In this document: in pieces, positions 53,401 to 61,059 of the stretch
How positions within the stretch are numbered: the stretch's first letter is position 1
Layout: each line of letters starts with the position of its first letter
Source of the DNA: Ignavibacteriota bacterium
GTDB taxonomy: Bacteria; Bacteroidota; Ignavibacteria; SZUA-365
DNA: 64,000 nucleotides
Direction: 5' to 3'
Assembly (NCBI GenBank): GCA_016218045.1
Contig: JACRFB010000046.1
Coordinates: 85,704 to 149,703, forward strand
Notes under the pieces: generated by a model
Told to the model about the DNA's origin: nothing
Database searches by the model: none
What the model saw: the letters and a program-made list of their open reading frames with translations, nothing else
Program-made: the position numbers and the translations under genes

Positions 53401-54656
53401 CTGTATGGAAGTGTCGGATACGTGACGGTACACGTGCTCCCGGGGAAGACAATTCCACCGGCCGGAATATCGAGAGGCAAATTCCCGTAATTCCAGATCG
53501 TAAAGTGTGTTATTCCTCCGGAGCCACACACTATGGTCCCGAAGTCAATCTGAGACGCGCGAATTTGTGGCGCGTCGACAAGCCGCATCCCGGCGACATT
53601 TGGAATGTACCCGGGACTGTATGGATGATGGGCGAGTAGCAGTCCGTGTCGCGTGTCGGCAAAGTCGAATTCGACGGGATCGTGCAAAAAGGCGCCGAAG
53701 GATGTGCGGTGGGTCCGCCAGGTCTGCCCCCCGTCTGTTGTATGCGCCGGACAGCCGTTTTCGCCGATCATCCAACCGTCGAGCGCCGTGTGGAAGAAGA
53801 TGCTCCGTGCGGGCGGCGTCGGTGTCGCTCGCGGGATGGTATCCCAGGTGGCTGCGCCGTTGGTGGTGCGGTAGAGTTTATCGGCATGAATAAAACCGGT
53901 CATGTCGTCAAGAAAGTGGAAACCCAGATACGGCTTGTATGCAGCGGCCACATCGGGCGAGGCGGCGGTGATATTGCCTATGCCCGCCGACGGAGTGAAC
54001 GTCAGCAGCACATGATCGCCCAGGATATACCATATGTTCCCCGCGCAATGGACGCGCACGAGATCGGCGGACGTCCCCGCGAGGATGGTCGTCCACGTAT
54101 CACCCCCGTTGCTCGTGTAGGAGATGAGCCCGGCTTCACCCACCGCGAGACCTTCGAGCGTATCACGGAAGCTCACGTCCAGATAATACGGCCCGCTCCA
54201 GGTCGGCGGCTGCACGAGGCCGGTGGATTTCGACGTCCAGCTTGCGCCGTAATTCGAGGTCCGATACACGTAATTCGTGCCGAGATCGTAACCCGCCGCC
54301 CATGCGTACGGCGTGCCCTTGATGGTTGTAACAGATGCTTGATCGTGAATCGGCATGGGATAGACTTGCGACCAGGATCCTGTACCCTGTCTCCACGCCA
54401 CCTCGTTGCCGCCAAGTACGGCGTGGCCGGTGTCAAACATCGCGATGTCGTACGCGTTCTGTACGGACAGCGAATACGGTGTATCCAGCACCCATGCCTG
54501 CGCCTGCGCACGCCCGCCGAACACGAGGCAGCAGGTCAGTCCCAGCGCGAGCCACATCAATGCTTCCGCAAGTCTATCCTTCGGAGCATGTGCAGCAGAA
54601 GCAGAGTGTTGTGCGAAGGCATGAGGCCGGGTGCGTGTTCCGGCACGATCCTTCAT
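50415..54656 (-). CDS. Giant BNR/ASH surface protein with T9SS sorting domain
   Basis: About 1413 residues. The start is uncertain: ATG 54656 gives a long basic n-region, while ATG 54557 starts right at the hydrophobic MWLALGLTCCLVFGG signal core. Residues ~60-330 carry Asp-box units (YRTSNYGASWTS, YTSNGGDTWTT, TTDGGQTWRT) of a Ycf48/BNR propeller. Then follow about eight tandem ASH/choice-of-anchor D immunoglobulin-like repeats with many cysteines (e.g. DFGEVCIGSSRDTLLTLRNDGDVPLEL). The last ~90 residues are a T9SS sorting domain (VVTPQPVRGTARLSW, ITDILGRTVYRLY, MPAGIYIATLRWEGE). Likely an anchored surface adhesin or sensor; function unknown. Confidence 0.82.
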   Translation of the reverse strand: MKDRAGTRTRPHAFAQHSASAAHAPKDRLAEALMWLALGLTCCLVFGGRAQAQAWVLDTPYSLSVQNAYDIAMFDTGHAVLGGNEVAWRQGTGSWSQVYPMPIHDQASVTTIKGTPYAWAAGYDLGTNYVYRTSNYGASWTSKSTGLVQPPTWSGPYYLDVSFRDTLEGLAVGEAGLISYTSNGGDTWTTILAGTSADLVRVHCAGNIWYILGDHVLLTFTPSAGIGNITAASPDVAAAYKPYLGFHFLDDMTGFIHADKLYRTTNGAATWDTIPRATPTPPARSIFFHTALDGWMIGENGCPAHTTDGGQTWRTHRTSFGAFLHDPVEFDFADTRHGLLLAHHPYSPGYIPNVAGMRLVDAPQIRASQIDFGTIVCGSGGITHFTIWNYGNLPLDIPAGGIVFPGSTCTVTYPTLPYSVPAGDSVTVLVQWSPGPSFSGTLADTCLITSNDPTTQRERVAVSGRRMLNGAQFDPVLTFPRVCQGQSLDSQVTVTPLGMPPPRFLGWRVLAGDAAFSIIAPAPGTELTAATDFTVRFTPVHSGPHYADVELSIGDSACPSRRLLSCYGAAFTEQMTVEPRVVDFGEVCIGSSRDTLLTLRNDGDVPLELTRWVKTSGSDAFIPDVTTLGVQLDSGVSMSVRVTYITATRDTGSVSARHIVGFSGCRADSLPLHFAGRAVQNALMFTPSTHITLGPASPGDTLYAPLLLRRMGNGRVYVDSLILGGSRDGIDILHPPTLPFAFGDSLALTVRYAPARAGLSTAQLTVVWSGPCGGRETCTIQGQSTEPPRIDVAAQQTFRAQTCPAAVRDSVLVRNAGAGVLELRQYHFEGPDSARFRIVTPVFPVRVHQGDSVRLLIQFQAEVNGKNHSDLVLLHNDAAAGGSTRISLTAQRDVPELRLEGDTVTVLRRCVGGMAARSFLLRNTSTTMRTIRAITLRAGADVFSLGTPPMPSVVQQGAALAFGVTFRPKMAGAAATIIGVLTAECPDTMFIRLAGNGERNGIIPDHNNCDFAAVRIGSSRTATVRFRNTGVLDQQIDTMWLDAGTAPCRITPVTYPAAIAAGSIRDWTLEYQPVQKEQLRGVLHAVVRAPCNDTLHVSVTGRAVLEELAFTRDSITLVLDPCGATGLCDTVRLANLSSRAIVLTSVACIPGDVLRVTPSVPVPMTLAAGTQLAMLLCAEAGFTGTRHAVLQIGTADSGVAPIELPVLLRRDSMSFTATPAPLRFGITTPGDSTRETCTVRNHSDRPLRLLPPILIGAGSVYRAVPQDTMWIAARDSQTVAITYRPLVHGDDSATLALVADSPCTDTVYVQLYGSARGGNDAGAAPHPGALALVVTPQPVRGTARLSWTLPAAGPVELRITDILGRTVYRLYDEWARAGAQTVEFDTGEMPAGIYIATLRWEGEQHTVLLLHAK

Positions 54657-55093
54657 GCTCGGTGCATGGAAACGCGAGAGCATCGTCTGTGGTCACAGGT
54701 GATAGGTGCGGATCGAAGGTGTGACACCCGAGTCGCACAAATCCTGACAGCGGGCCGCGTGTCCTGTTCCGTGTGTCAACGTCTCTATTCTCCTCTCCTA
54801 TTCAAACCCGAAACCGGTACTTGACGCTGCTCGAGGTGTGGATGACAGGTATATTCCCGATCGGGTACAGAATGTGGGACAGTATCGATATACACCTGAG
54901 CGGATGTTATTCTGATGTGAGCGGATACCGTGTCAAAAATTGGGCATGAAACGAAGCACCGGACCCCGTGTGGATGGCCGCGGCACCGGCGTATTGCATG
55001 GGCACAGAACCGAGAAGCAGCAACATGTGTTATGGGAGGAACACCCGCATCCCCGGAATCCGGCGTGCGGATTCATGAGAAGGAGATCCGAAC
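54657..55093. other. 437-base divergent spacer
   Basis: Separates the giant surface protein from the DUF4256 gene. It holds a pyrimidine-rich stretch (54770-54800), a TTGACG hexamer at about 54820 without a convincing partner, and the direct repeat at 54897-54926. No tRNA, hairpin terminator or heptad array is visible. A 68-codon open frame (54940-55146) overlaps the DUF4256 gene and looks spurious. Confidence 0.6.
54897..54926. promoter_or_regulatory. Direct repeat TGAGCGGAT, 21-bp spacing
   Basis: The 9-mer TGAGCGGAT occurs at 54897-54905 and 54918-54926. The 21-base offset is two helical turns, so two proteins could bind the same face. It lies about 170 bases before the DUF4256 ATG. Confidence 0.35.
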
Positions 55094-55639
55094 ATGACAT
55101 CAACAAAACAAGACACACTCATCACCACCCTTCAGCAGCGATTTGAAAAACATCCGCGGCGGCACGAGGGTCTTGCGTGGACCGATGTGTTCACGCGCCT
55201 CAAAGCCGCGCCAGCGGCTCTGCAGACCTTGCAGAGGATGGAAGACAGCGGCGGCGAACCCGACGTTGTGAGCCGCGACAAAAAGACAGGCGCCGTCATC
55301 TTTTTCGACTGCTCGCCCGAGAGTCCCGCAGGCAGGCGGAGTCTGTGTTACGACCGTGCCGCGCTCGAAGCGCGCAAGGCGAACAAACCCGCCGGCAACG
55401 TTATGGACGTGGCCGCGGCCATCGGCATTGAAATACTCACCGAGGACCAGTATCGTATGCTGCAGACGCTCGGGGAGTTCGATCTGAAGACGTCGAGCTG
55501 GATACTCACGCCGTCGGCCATTCGAACCCGTGGCGGCGCGCTATTCTGCGACCGCCGCTTCGACCACGTCTTTACCTACCACAACGGCGCCGAGTCCTAC
55601 TACGCTGCGCGTGGATTCCGGGGCTGCCTGCGCGTGTGA
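55094..55639 (+). CDS. DUF4256 family protein
   Basis: 181 residues, cytoplasmic, no signal peptide, ATG 55094 with a strong AAGGAG nine bases upstream. Sequence hallmarks of DUF4256: LQRMEDSGGEPDVVSRDKKTGAVIFFDCS, ESPAGRRSLCYDRAALEARK and AAAIGIEILTEDQYRMLQ. Members are found scattered in Bacteria and have no assigned function. The downstream membrane protein gene starts inside its 3' end (29-base overlap), so the two are probably expressed together. A direct-repeat operator candidate lies upstream. Confidence 0.9.
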   Translation: MTSTKQDTLITTLQQRFEKHPRRHEGLAWTDVFTRLKAAPAALQTLQRMEDSGGEPDVVSRDKKTGAVIFFDCSPESPAGRRSLCYDRAALEARKANKPAGNVMDVAAAIGIEILTEDQYRMLQTLGEFDLKTSSWILTPSAIRTRGGALFCDRRFDHVFTYHNGAESYYAARGFRGCLRV

Positions 55640-56051
55640 GGCGATATTTCTGGCGCTGCCGGGGTACGTTCTCGCCTTCTTTTTTGCCTGCGGCGCCATG
55701 ACCTTCGTCTCGTCCAGTATCTCGCAGCGGCTTACTTTCCCCACTGTCGTGATGATTCTCGGATTCGGGATCGGCGTCGCTTCGTGGAGCAGCATGCTCC
55801 ACGACCTTCCCGACGCGTTCCTGGGTTGGATCGGCCTGCTCGACATGGCCTGGTATGAACAGCAGCTCAACGAGCCAACCATCTGGCAGGCACTTCTGTG
55901 GACGGTGTACCTTGTCTACTTCGTGTGGTTCTATCTGTTGTTTTTCAAAGGCGCACGCGCGGTCTCGGAAGCATCGCGGGCACAATCAGCTCTGTTCGCC
56001 TTGCTCGCACTGCTCGGGTTTCAGGGCGTTCTGTTGATCTTCATCCGTTGA
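55611..56051 (+). CDS. Small four-helix membrane protein
   Basis: About 146 residues from GTG 55611; the true start is uncertain because the frame is open well into DUF4256. Four hydrophobic segments are visible: AIFLALPGYVLAFFFACGAM, TVVMILGFGIGVASWSSML, ALLWTVYLVYFVWFYLLFF and ALFALLALLGFQGVLLIFI. A short periplasmic or cytoplasmic loop with LPDAFLGWIGLLDMAWYEQQL lies between helices two and three. No family recognised. Overlap with the DUF4256 gene suggests they work together or are co-translated. Confidence 0.6.
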   Translation: MDSGAACACEAIFLALPGYVLAFFFACGAMTFVSSSISQRLTFPTVVMILGFGIGVASWSSMLHDLPDAFLGWIGLLDMAWYEQQLNEPTIWQALLWTVYLVYFVWFYLLFFKGARAVSEASRAQSALFALLALLGFQGVLLIFIR

Positions 56052-56161
56052 GCGACGCCCGCAGCAAGCGCCCATGGCAGACGCACTGCTACAAACACCT
56101 TCCTCCGCAGCCGCGTGCAATGTTTTTTCCACTTCCACTTGCGTACAATGCCGCGGAGTCC

Positions 56162-56169
56162 TATATTTG
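56162..56169 (+). promoter_or_regulatory. Bacteroidota-type promoter of tRNA-Asp
   Basis: TATATTTG is an exact match to TAnnTTTG, 30 bases before the mature tRNA. CTTG (56138-56141) lies about 20 bases further up, near the expected -33 TTTG position. Confidence 0.55.
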
Positions 56170-56198
56170 TGAACGCTTTTTTCGGAAGGCGCAATATT

Positions 56199-56272
56199 GG
56201 AGCGGTAGTTCAGTCGGTTAGAATGCCTGCCTGTCACGCAGGAGGTCGCGAGTTCGAGTCTCGTCCGCTCCG
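56199..56272 (+). tRNA. tRNA-Asp (GUC)
   Basis: A 74-base cloverleaf. The acceptor stem GGAGCGG pairs exactly with CCGCTCC, followed by discriminator G. The anticodon stem is CCTGC/GCAGG with loop CTGTCAC, giving anticodon GTC at 56233-56235. The T loop TTCGAGT is present. No CCA is encoded after the discriminator, so the tail must be added enzymatically. A rho-independent terminator follows directly. Confidence 0.97.
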
Positions 56273-56273
56273 C

Positions 56274-56295
56274 AAAGCCCCCGGTAGGGGGCTTT
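56274..56295 (+). terminator. Rho-independent terminator of tRNA-Asp
   Basis: AAAGCCCCC (56274-56282), loop GGTA, GGGGGCTTT(T) (56287-56296): a 9-bp stem ending in a T run two bases after the tRNA. Confidence 0.9.
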
Positions 56296-56332
56296 TGCAT
56301 TATGGGCCATCTTGATTTGCTCTGACGGGCGC

Positions 56333-56372
56333 GATAGATTATAGCATTCCCACGAACCTGGTATAATCTATC
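56333..56372. promoter_or_regulatory. Inverted repeat before the LVIVD protein gene
   Basis: GATAGATTATA (56333-56343) and TATAATCTATC (56362-56372) are perfect 11-base inverted repeats 18 bases apart. The right arm contains a TATAAT-like hexamer. The site ends 51 bases before ATG 56424 and fits either an operator or a leader hairpin. Confidence 0.45.
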
Positions 56373-56423
56373 TCCGTGCCCAACGGCAGTGTTGGGCCAC
56401 AACGCTTTCTGCATGAGGCCGCG

Positions 56424-57851
56424 ATGAAGCTTCTGTTTGGTGTTCTGCTGTGCGCCGTGTGTGTGGCGCGGGTGTATGGCCAGGATTGCAGCACGATGAA
56501 TTTCCGGCTGCGGTCGGAGATTCCGTCGGGGTGTGCCACGATGACGATGACCATGCAGCACGACGCCCTCGACCGCCCGTATCTGTATGTGGCCAACAAG
56601 GAGGCCGGGCTGCGCGTGTACGATGTATCATCGCCCGACACTCCCGCGCTTGTTGCGAACATTCCGGTATCGGCCTTCGACACGCTCGACGTCATGAATC
56701 TCTCGCAAAAGGACACCCGGCTGTATATCGCACTCGGCAACACGTTCACAAATCCGCAGAGCGGCGGGATGGCAATTGTGGATGTGACGGATCCGTTGGC
56801 GCCCGTGGTGACGGATACGTACGTCGTTCCTGCGTCACGAAGCGGTGCGGGCATTGTTGTGGTCGAGGGTGCGTACGCGTATCTCGGTGCGATGCAGAGC
56901 GGACTGGTCGTGCTCGACGTGTCGGATCCGCGCACCATTCGTCCGCTGTCGCAATATCTTCCCGACATCAATTTCCCGCCGGTGCCGAATCCGAATCCGA
57001 ATCTCTACAACGCGCGTGGCATGGACGTGCGCGCGGGTATCGTGTATCTCTGTTACGATGCGGGCGGTGTGCGCATCATCGACTGCACGATTCCGACAGC
57101 GCCGGTGGAAGTGGGACGCTGGTGTAATCCCGTCATGTACACGCCGTTGAATCGGCCGAAGGCCTACAACAATGCCGTGCTCGACGATTCGCTGCTCTAC
57201 GTGGCCGCGGATTACTGCGGGATGGAAGTGCTGGATGTGCGGAAGCCGGCATCGATACGTCTGCATGGCTGGTGGAATCCGTACAACTGCCCCGACAACA
57301 ACTGGTTCGCGAGTCCGAGTCACACAAACGAAATGGTTCTCGACAGAAACTGCCGGCGTCTGTTTCTCTCGACCGGCAGGAGTGATATGATCGTGCTCGA
57401 TGTGTCGAATCCCGCGCGACCCGATTCGTGTAATTTCTACGGCGGAGTATCGAACGACATCGGCACCTGGGGCATCGGTGTGTGGCGCGATCAAATCTAT
57501 CTCTCCTACATCTGCGCACTGGTGCCATTTGTATCTTCATGGACCGGTGTGCGGCTTCTCACCTACACGCCGTGTACGGGCAGCGGCCTGCACGATCCGC
57601 TTCCCGTCGCACACAGTCTGTACCCGAATCCGACACGCGGCATGCTCACCATCGAGATGCACGAGGCCGCACCCACCGCGCTGCTTCTGCATATCACCAA
57701 TACCGCCGGAAGGCGGGTGGGTCCGCAGCGTCTCTTTTCCGGCCGCATCACTTTCGACACACGGCAGCTTGCGCGCGGACGGTACTACTTCCACATCCGC
57801 AGCGGCGACGGGACGCGAATCGTGAGCTCAGGGGAGTTTGTCGTGGAATAA
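56424..57851 (+). CDS. LVIVD-repeat beta-propeller protein with T9SS sorting domain
   Basis: 475 residues from ATG 56424 (GAGG just upstream); signal peptide MKLLFGVLLCAVCVARVYG. The body consists of LVIVD-type repeats, which form a beta-propeller: YLYVANKEAGLRVYDVSSPD, GGMAIVDVTDPLAP, SGLVVLDVSDPRTIR, GGVRIIDCTIPTAP, CGMEVLDVRKPASIR, SDMIVLDVSNPARPD. The last ~85 residues are a T9SS sorting domain (HSLYPNPTRGMLTIEM, ITNTAGRRVGPQRLF, LARGRYYFHIRSG). A surface protein of unknown ligand. A perfect inverted repeat lies upstream. Confidence 0.88.
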   Translation: MKLLFGVLLCAVCVARVYGQDCSTMNFRLRSEIPSGCATMTMTMQHDALDRPYLYVANKEAGLRVYDVSSPDTPALVANIPVSAFDTLDVMNLSQKDTRLYIALGNTFTNPQSGGMAIVDVTDPLAPVVTDTYVVPASRSGAGIVVVEGAYAYLGAMQSGLVVLDVSDPRTIRPLSQYLPDINFPPVPNPNPNLYNARGMDVRAGIVYLCYDAGGVRIIDCTIPTAPVEVGRWCNPVMYTPLNRPKAYNNAVLDDSLLYVAADYCGMEVLDVRKPASIRLHGWWNPYNCPDNNWFASPSHTNEMVLDRNCRRLFLSTGRSDMIVLDVSNPARPDSCNFYGGVSNDIGTWGIGVWRDQIYLSYICALVPFVSSWTGVRLLTYTPCTGSGLHDPLPVAHSLYPNPTRGMLTIEMHEAAPTALLLHITNTAGRRVGPQRLFSGRITFDTRQLARGRYYFHIRSGDGTRIVSSGEFVVE

Positions 57852-57928
57852 TCCGCTAGGATCTGGGAGGGAGGATGTTGTAGGTTGCTCCCTGTGTTCC
57901 ACCGGCGTCCTTCCAAAACTTTCCCCGC

Positions 57929-60289
57929 ATGAAACAGACTCTACTACTGCTCCTCCTCTGCAGCGGCCTCGCCATGGCGCAGCAGCGTTACAGTTCCATT
58001 CGTATCCCGTTGTCCGAATCGGTGGATGTTGCCACCGTCGCGCGCCTCGGTTTTCCGTTGGAGGAGGCGCGGGTCAAACCCGGGAACAGCATCGAACTCT
58101 GGGCCGGCGACGACGACCGGCGGCTGCTCGAAAAACACGGCATTGCGTACTCCGTTCTGATTCCTGAGTGGGACCGGCACTACGCCGATCGTATGCGCGG
58201 CGAGCGCCTTCCGTCGATGCAGGCGCTTGTGGGCTCCCGCGCCGCGCAGTTCCGGCTGGGCAGCATGGGCGGACATCTCACACTCGAGGAATTCTATCAG
58301 GAACTCGACCGCATGCGCGCGGCCGCACCCGCGCTGCTCTCCGCCAACGACACCATCGGCCGCACCATCGAGGGCCGGCCGATAGTGGCAGTGACCCTGA
58401 CCGCATCACCCGACAGCGCCTCTCCGTCGGTACTCTACACCGCCCTGCATCATGCCCGCGAACCGGAGGGCCTGATGGCGCTGATGTATTTCATGTGGTA
58501 TCTCATCGAACAGTATCCGGGCAATCCCGAAATACACAAACTTCTCGACCGCGCCGCGCTTGTATTTGTGCCCGTTGTGAATCCCGACGGGTATGCCTAC
58601 AATCAGGCGCAGAAGCCGCAGGGCGGAGGCATGTGGCGCAAGAACCGCAGGCCGTTCGGCCCGGCCTTCGGTGTGGATCTCAACAGGAATTACGGCTACC
58701 GCTGGGGCAACGACAACACGGGATCGAGTCCGGATTCGTCACGCGACAATTACCGCGGACCCTCGGGTTTCTCCGAAGCAGAAACCGCGACGCTGCGGGA
58801 TTTCTGCAATCGCAAACACTTTCAGTACGCGCTGAACTATCACACGTACGGAAATCTGCTGATCTTCCCGTGGGGATACAGCGACCGCGATACTCGCGAC
58901 AGTGTGCTGTTCCGATCGCTGAGCGAGCGGCTCACGCTACACAACCGCTATACATGGGGCACGGGCCGGCAGACGGTGAACTACCTCACCAATGGCGACT
59001 CCGACGACTGGATGTACGGCGACACAACGGCGCACCGGCCCATCATCGCGCTCACACCTGAGATCGGCAATTATCCCGAAAACTTCTGGGCGCCGCCGTC
59101 GCGTATCCTCGCGCTGGCCGACGAACAACTCGAGGCCAACATCCAACTTGCACACATGGCCGTGCCCCACGTGCGCCTTGCAACATCGGATGTACAAGAG
59201 GATGCGACGGGTGTGACACTGCTGCTCGGCTTTGCGGGTGCAACGGCAACGGGCCGCATCGATTCGTTGTCTGTTGTGGTGGATGGTCCGCTCGTCGACA
59301 CCGATCCGTCGCGTGCCGCGGTGGTGTTCCCGCAGACGGATCCGCTTGCGCTGCGCTTGGCAAAACTTCCGGGTGTCACATCCAACGGCGATCCCGTGCG
59401 CGTCTTTCTGACCATCAGCACCGACGAGAGTGTGATGCGCGACTCGGTGTTTTTCCACATCGGCAATGCGCAGACGCTGCTGGCCGACGGGGCGGAGCAG
59501 AGCGACGTCCTGTGGGTGGCGGGCGGCAGATGGGGGCGGCAGGCCAACGACAAGGCGCGCGGAGGATTCTGTTACACCGAAAGTCCCGCGGGCAATTCCA
59601 TCAACCGCGATTCCTCGTTCCTCACGCTGCGGCGTCCGCTCGACCTGCGCACGTATGTTGCCGCGCAACTGCGATTTGTCACAAAGTGGTTTATCGAATC
59701 GAACAACGATTACGGACTCGTGGAGGTGCGCGCGGGCTCGGACGCGTGGACGCCGCTCACCGGGCGTTACACCTCGAAGGCGTACGGCGCCAGCAAACAG
59801 GTGCCCGTCAACACGCCGGGCTACGATGGTCTGCGCCGCAGTTGGGCCGACGAGACCATGGATCTCACGCCCTGGTGCGGACGCGACAGCGTACAACTGC
59901 GCTTCAACTTCCAGAGTGACGAGGGCACCGTGTTCGACGGCTGGCTGGTGGACAGCATCGCCGTGCTCGCGTGGCAGTCGGCAATCTCACACACAGCGGA
60001 CGTGCCCGCGCCCGCGCTGCTGCACCTCTCGCCCAATACACCGAATCCGTTCGCATCCTCTACACAACTCGTCTGCACACTCTCGAATCCCGCGACGCTC
60101 CGAGTTCAATTGCGCGACGCGCTCGGTCGTCTCGTGCGGACGCTCATCGACGGACAGCAGTCCGCGGGACAATTCGTTTTACACATCGACGAGCCGCTTG
60201 CACCGGGCGTCTACATGTGTACGGCGGAGATTGGTGAAGGCACGCATCGCGAGACGGCGGTGAGGATGGTGGTGAAAGTGAGGAGATAG
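57929..60289 (+). CDS. Secreted M14 zinc carboxypeptidase with T9SS sorting domain
   Basis: 786 residues. Signal peptide MKQTLLLLLLCSGLAMAQ. The M14 catalytic domain has the zinc ligands H175-x-x-E178 (HHAREPEG) and H305 (NYHTYGNLL), the substrate-binding NPDGY and DLNRNYGYRWG, and the catalytic glutamate E378 in TPEIGNYPENFW. A jelly-roll/immune-inhibitor-A-like domain (LRFVTKWFIESNNDYGLVEV) and a T9SS sorting domain (HLSPNTPNPFASSTQ, LRDALGRLVRTLI, LAPGVYMCTAEIG) follow. It would remove C-terminal amino acids from extracellular proteins. Its TAG stop (60287-60289) is within the first units of heptad array 6. Confidence 0.93.
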   Translation: MKQTLLLLLLCSGLAMAQQRYSSIRIPLSESVDVATVARLGFPLEEARVKPGNSIELWAGDDDRRLLEKHGIAYSVLIPEWDRHYADRMRGERLPSMQALVGSRAAQFRLGSMGGHLTLEEFYQELDRMRAAAPALLSANDTIGRTIEGRPIVAVTLTASPDSASPSVLYTALHHAREPEGLMALMYFMWYLIEQYPGNPEIHKLLDRAALVFVPVVNPDGYAYNQAQKPQGGGMWRKNRRPFGPAFGVDLNRNYGYRWGNDNTGSSPDSSRDNYRGPSGFSEAETATLRDFCNRKHFQYALNYHTYGNLLIFPWGYSDRDTRDSVLFRSLSERLTLHNRYTWGTGRQTVNYLTNGDSDDWMYGDTTAHRPIIALTPEIGNYPENFWAPPSRILALADEQLEANIQLAHMAVPHVRLATSDVQEDATGVTLLLGFAGATATGRIDSLSVVVDGPLVDTDPSRAAVVFPQTDPLALRLAKLPGVTSNGDPVRVFLTISTDESVMRDSVFFHIGNAQTLLADGAEQSDVLWVAGGRWGRQANDKARGGFCYTESPAGNSINRDSSFLTLRRPLDLRTYVAAQLRFVTKWFIESNNDYGLVEVRAGSDAWTPLTGRYTSKAYGASKQVPVNTPGYDGLRRSWADETMDLTPWCGRDSVQLRFNFQSDEGTVFDGWLVDSIAVLAWQSAISHTADVPAPALLHLSPNTPNPFASSTQLVCTLSNPATLRVQLRDALGRLVRTLIDGQQSAGQFVLHIDEPLAPGVYMCTAEIGEGTHRETAVRMVVKVRR

Positions 60290-60328
60290 GAGATAGGAGA
60301 TAGGATTTGGGAGTGGAGAGGGTGGGAT
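60281..60328. repeat. Heptad repeat array 6 (AGGAGAT)
   Basis: Units AGGAGAT, AGGAGAT, AGGAGAT, AGGATTT, GGGAGTG, GAGAGGG overlap the last codons and TAG stop of the carboxypeptidase gene. It is followed by the REP-like hairpin at 60337-60368, before the convergent OmpH-like gene. Confidence 0.85.
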
Positions 60329-60336
60329 CACGATGG

Positions 60337-60368
60337 TGTGTCACCCTGAGCGGAGTCGAAGGGTGGCA
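60337..60368. repeat. REP-like hairpin (GAGCGGAGTCGAAGGGTG type)
   Basis: GTGTCACCCT and AGGGTGGCAC pair at 9 of 10 positions around GAGCGGAGTCGA. The element is a relative of the GAGCGCAGCGAAGGGCGAC units at 63.6-63.9 kb and of widely dispersed CACCCTGAGCGGAGTCGAAGGGTG motifs in bacterial genomes. It may terminate the two convergent genes. Confidence 0.6.
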
Positions 60369-60456
60369 CAGCGCGACAACCACGTTCTTCGCGACACGGT
60401 GTCTCGTCGAGCGCGCCTAGCTGAAAGGTGCGACGGGACGTCCCTCCACGTGCCGG

Positions 60457-60978
60457 TCAGTCTTCCATGAGAAAGGCGTCTTCGACCGGGGGATGATTCT
60501 CCATCTCCCGCGCGATATTCTTCATCTTCTCCGGTACACCGATGGCCGCGATGATTTTTTCCGTGATGTCCACGGTCACGACATCGGCGCCCGCGTAGTT
60601 CAGTTCCCACTTTGAAACGACGAGGTCGAGTTTTTCCGTGGTCACGATCTGCTCGAGCTGTGTGGCGAGTCGCGTCATGATCGCGCGAATGGATCCGGTG
60701 CCGAAGCCGCGCTCGTGCGACATGGCCTGGCGCAGTAGTCCTTCACGCTCGCAGGCCGCGACGGCCTTGCTGTCGTTCCGCTCCTTCGCATCCTTCATGC
60801 GTTTCTGCAGAGCGGGGATGGGACTTTCGGCCAACGGCGAATTAAACCACGCCACGTAAACGGCGCGCGAATCGTACACGCCGAGACGCAGCGCCTGTTT
60901 CTGCTGGGCATGTGTGTGCGTGGTGCTGAAAAGAAAAAGGAGCGACGTGGCGGCGAGAGTGATCAGTGCCTTGTTCAT
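60457..60978 (-). CDS. OmpH/Skp-like periplasmic protein
   Basis: 173 residues with signal peptide MNKALITLAATSLLFLFSTTHTHAQ. The mature N-terminus LRLGVYDSRAVYVAW matches the start of the Skp/OmpH fold (K-I-G-Y-V-D-S), the middle is a charged helix pair (ALQKRMKDAKERNDSKAVAACE and MTRLATQLEQIVTTEKLDLVV), and the C-terminus ends VDITEKIIAAIG as in Skp-family proteins. Skp chaperones unfolded outer-membrane proteins in the periplasm. The match is moderate and the central helices are short, so it may be a divergent relative with another role. It follows the membrane-protein gene by 81 bases on the same strand. Confidence 0.6.
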   Translation of the reverse strand: MNKALITLAATSLLFLFSTTHTHAQQKQALRLGVYDSRAVYVAWFNSPLAESPIPALQKRMKDAKERNDSKAVAACEREGLLRQAMSHERGFGTGSIRAIMTRLATQLEQIVTTEKLDLVVSKWELNYAGADVVTVDITEKIIAAIGVPEKMKNIAREMENHPPVEDAFLMED

Positions 60979-61059
60979 GTGGTTTCCTCCGTGACAGTGA
61001 GTCGTATGGGATGCGAGTAGTTTTCCGGATGGTGTGAGATGCGGAGCTGCGGTGCTGCT

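Noticed and set aside
54940..55146. Open frame of 68 codons before DUF4256
   Set aside because: It overlaps the well-supported DUF4256 start, has no family and no convincing ribosome-binding site.
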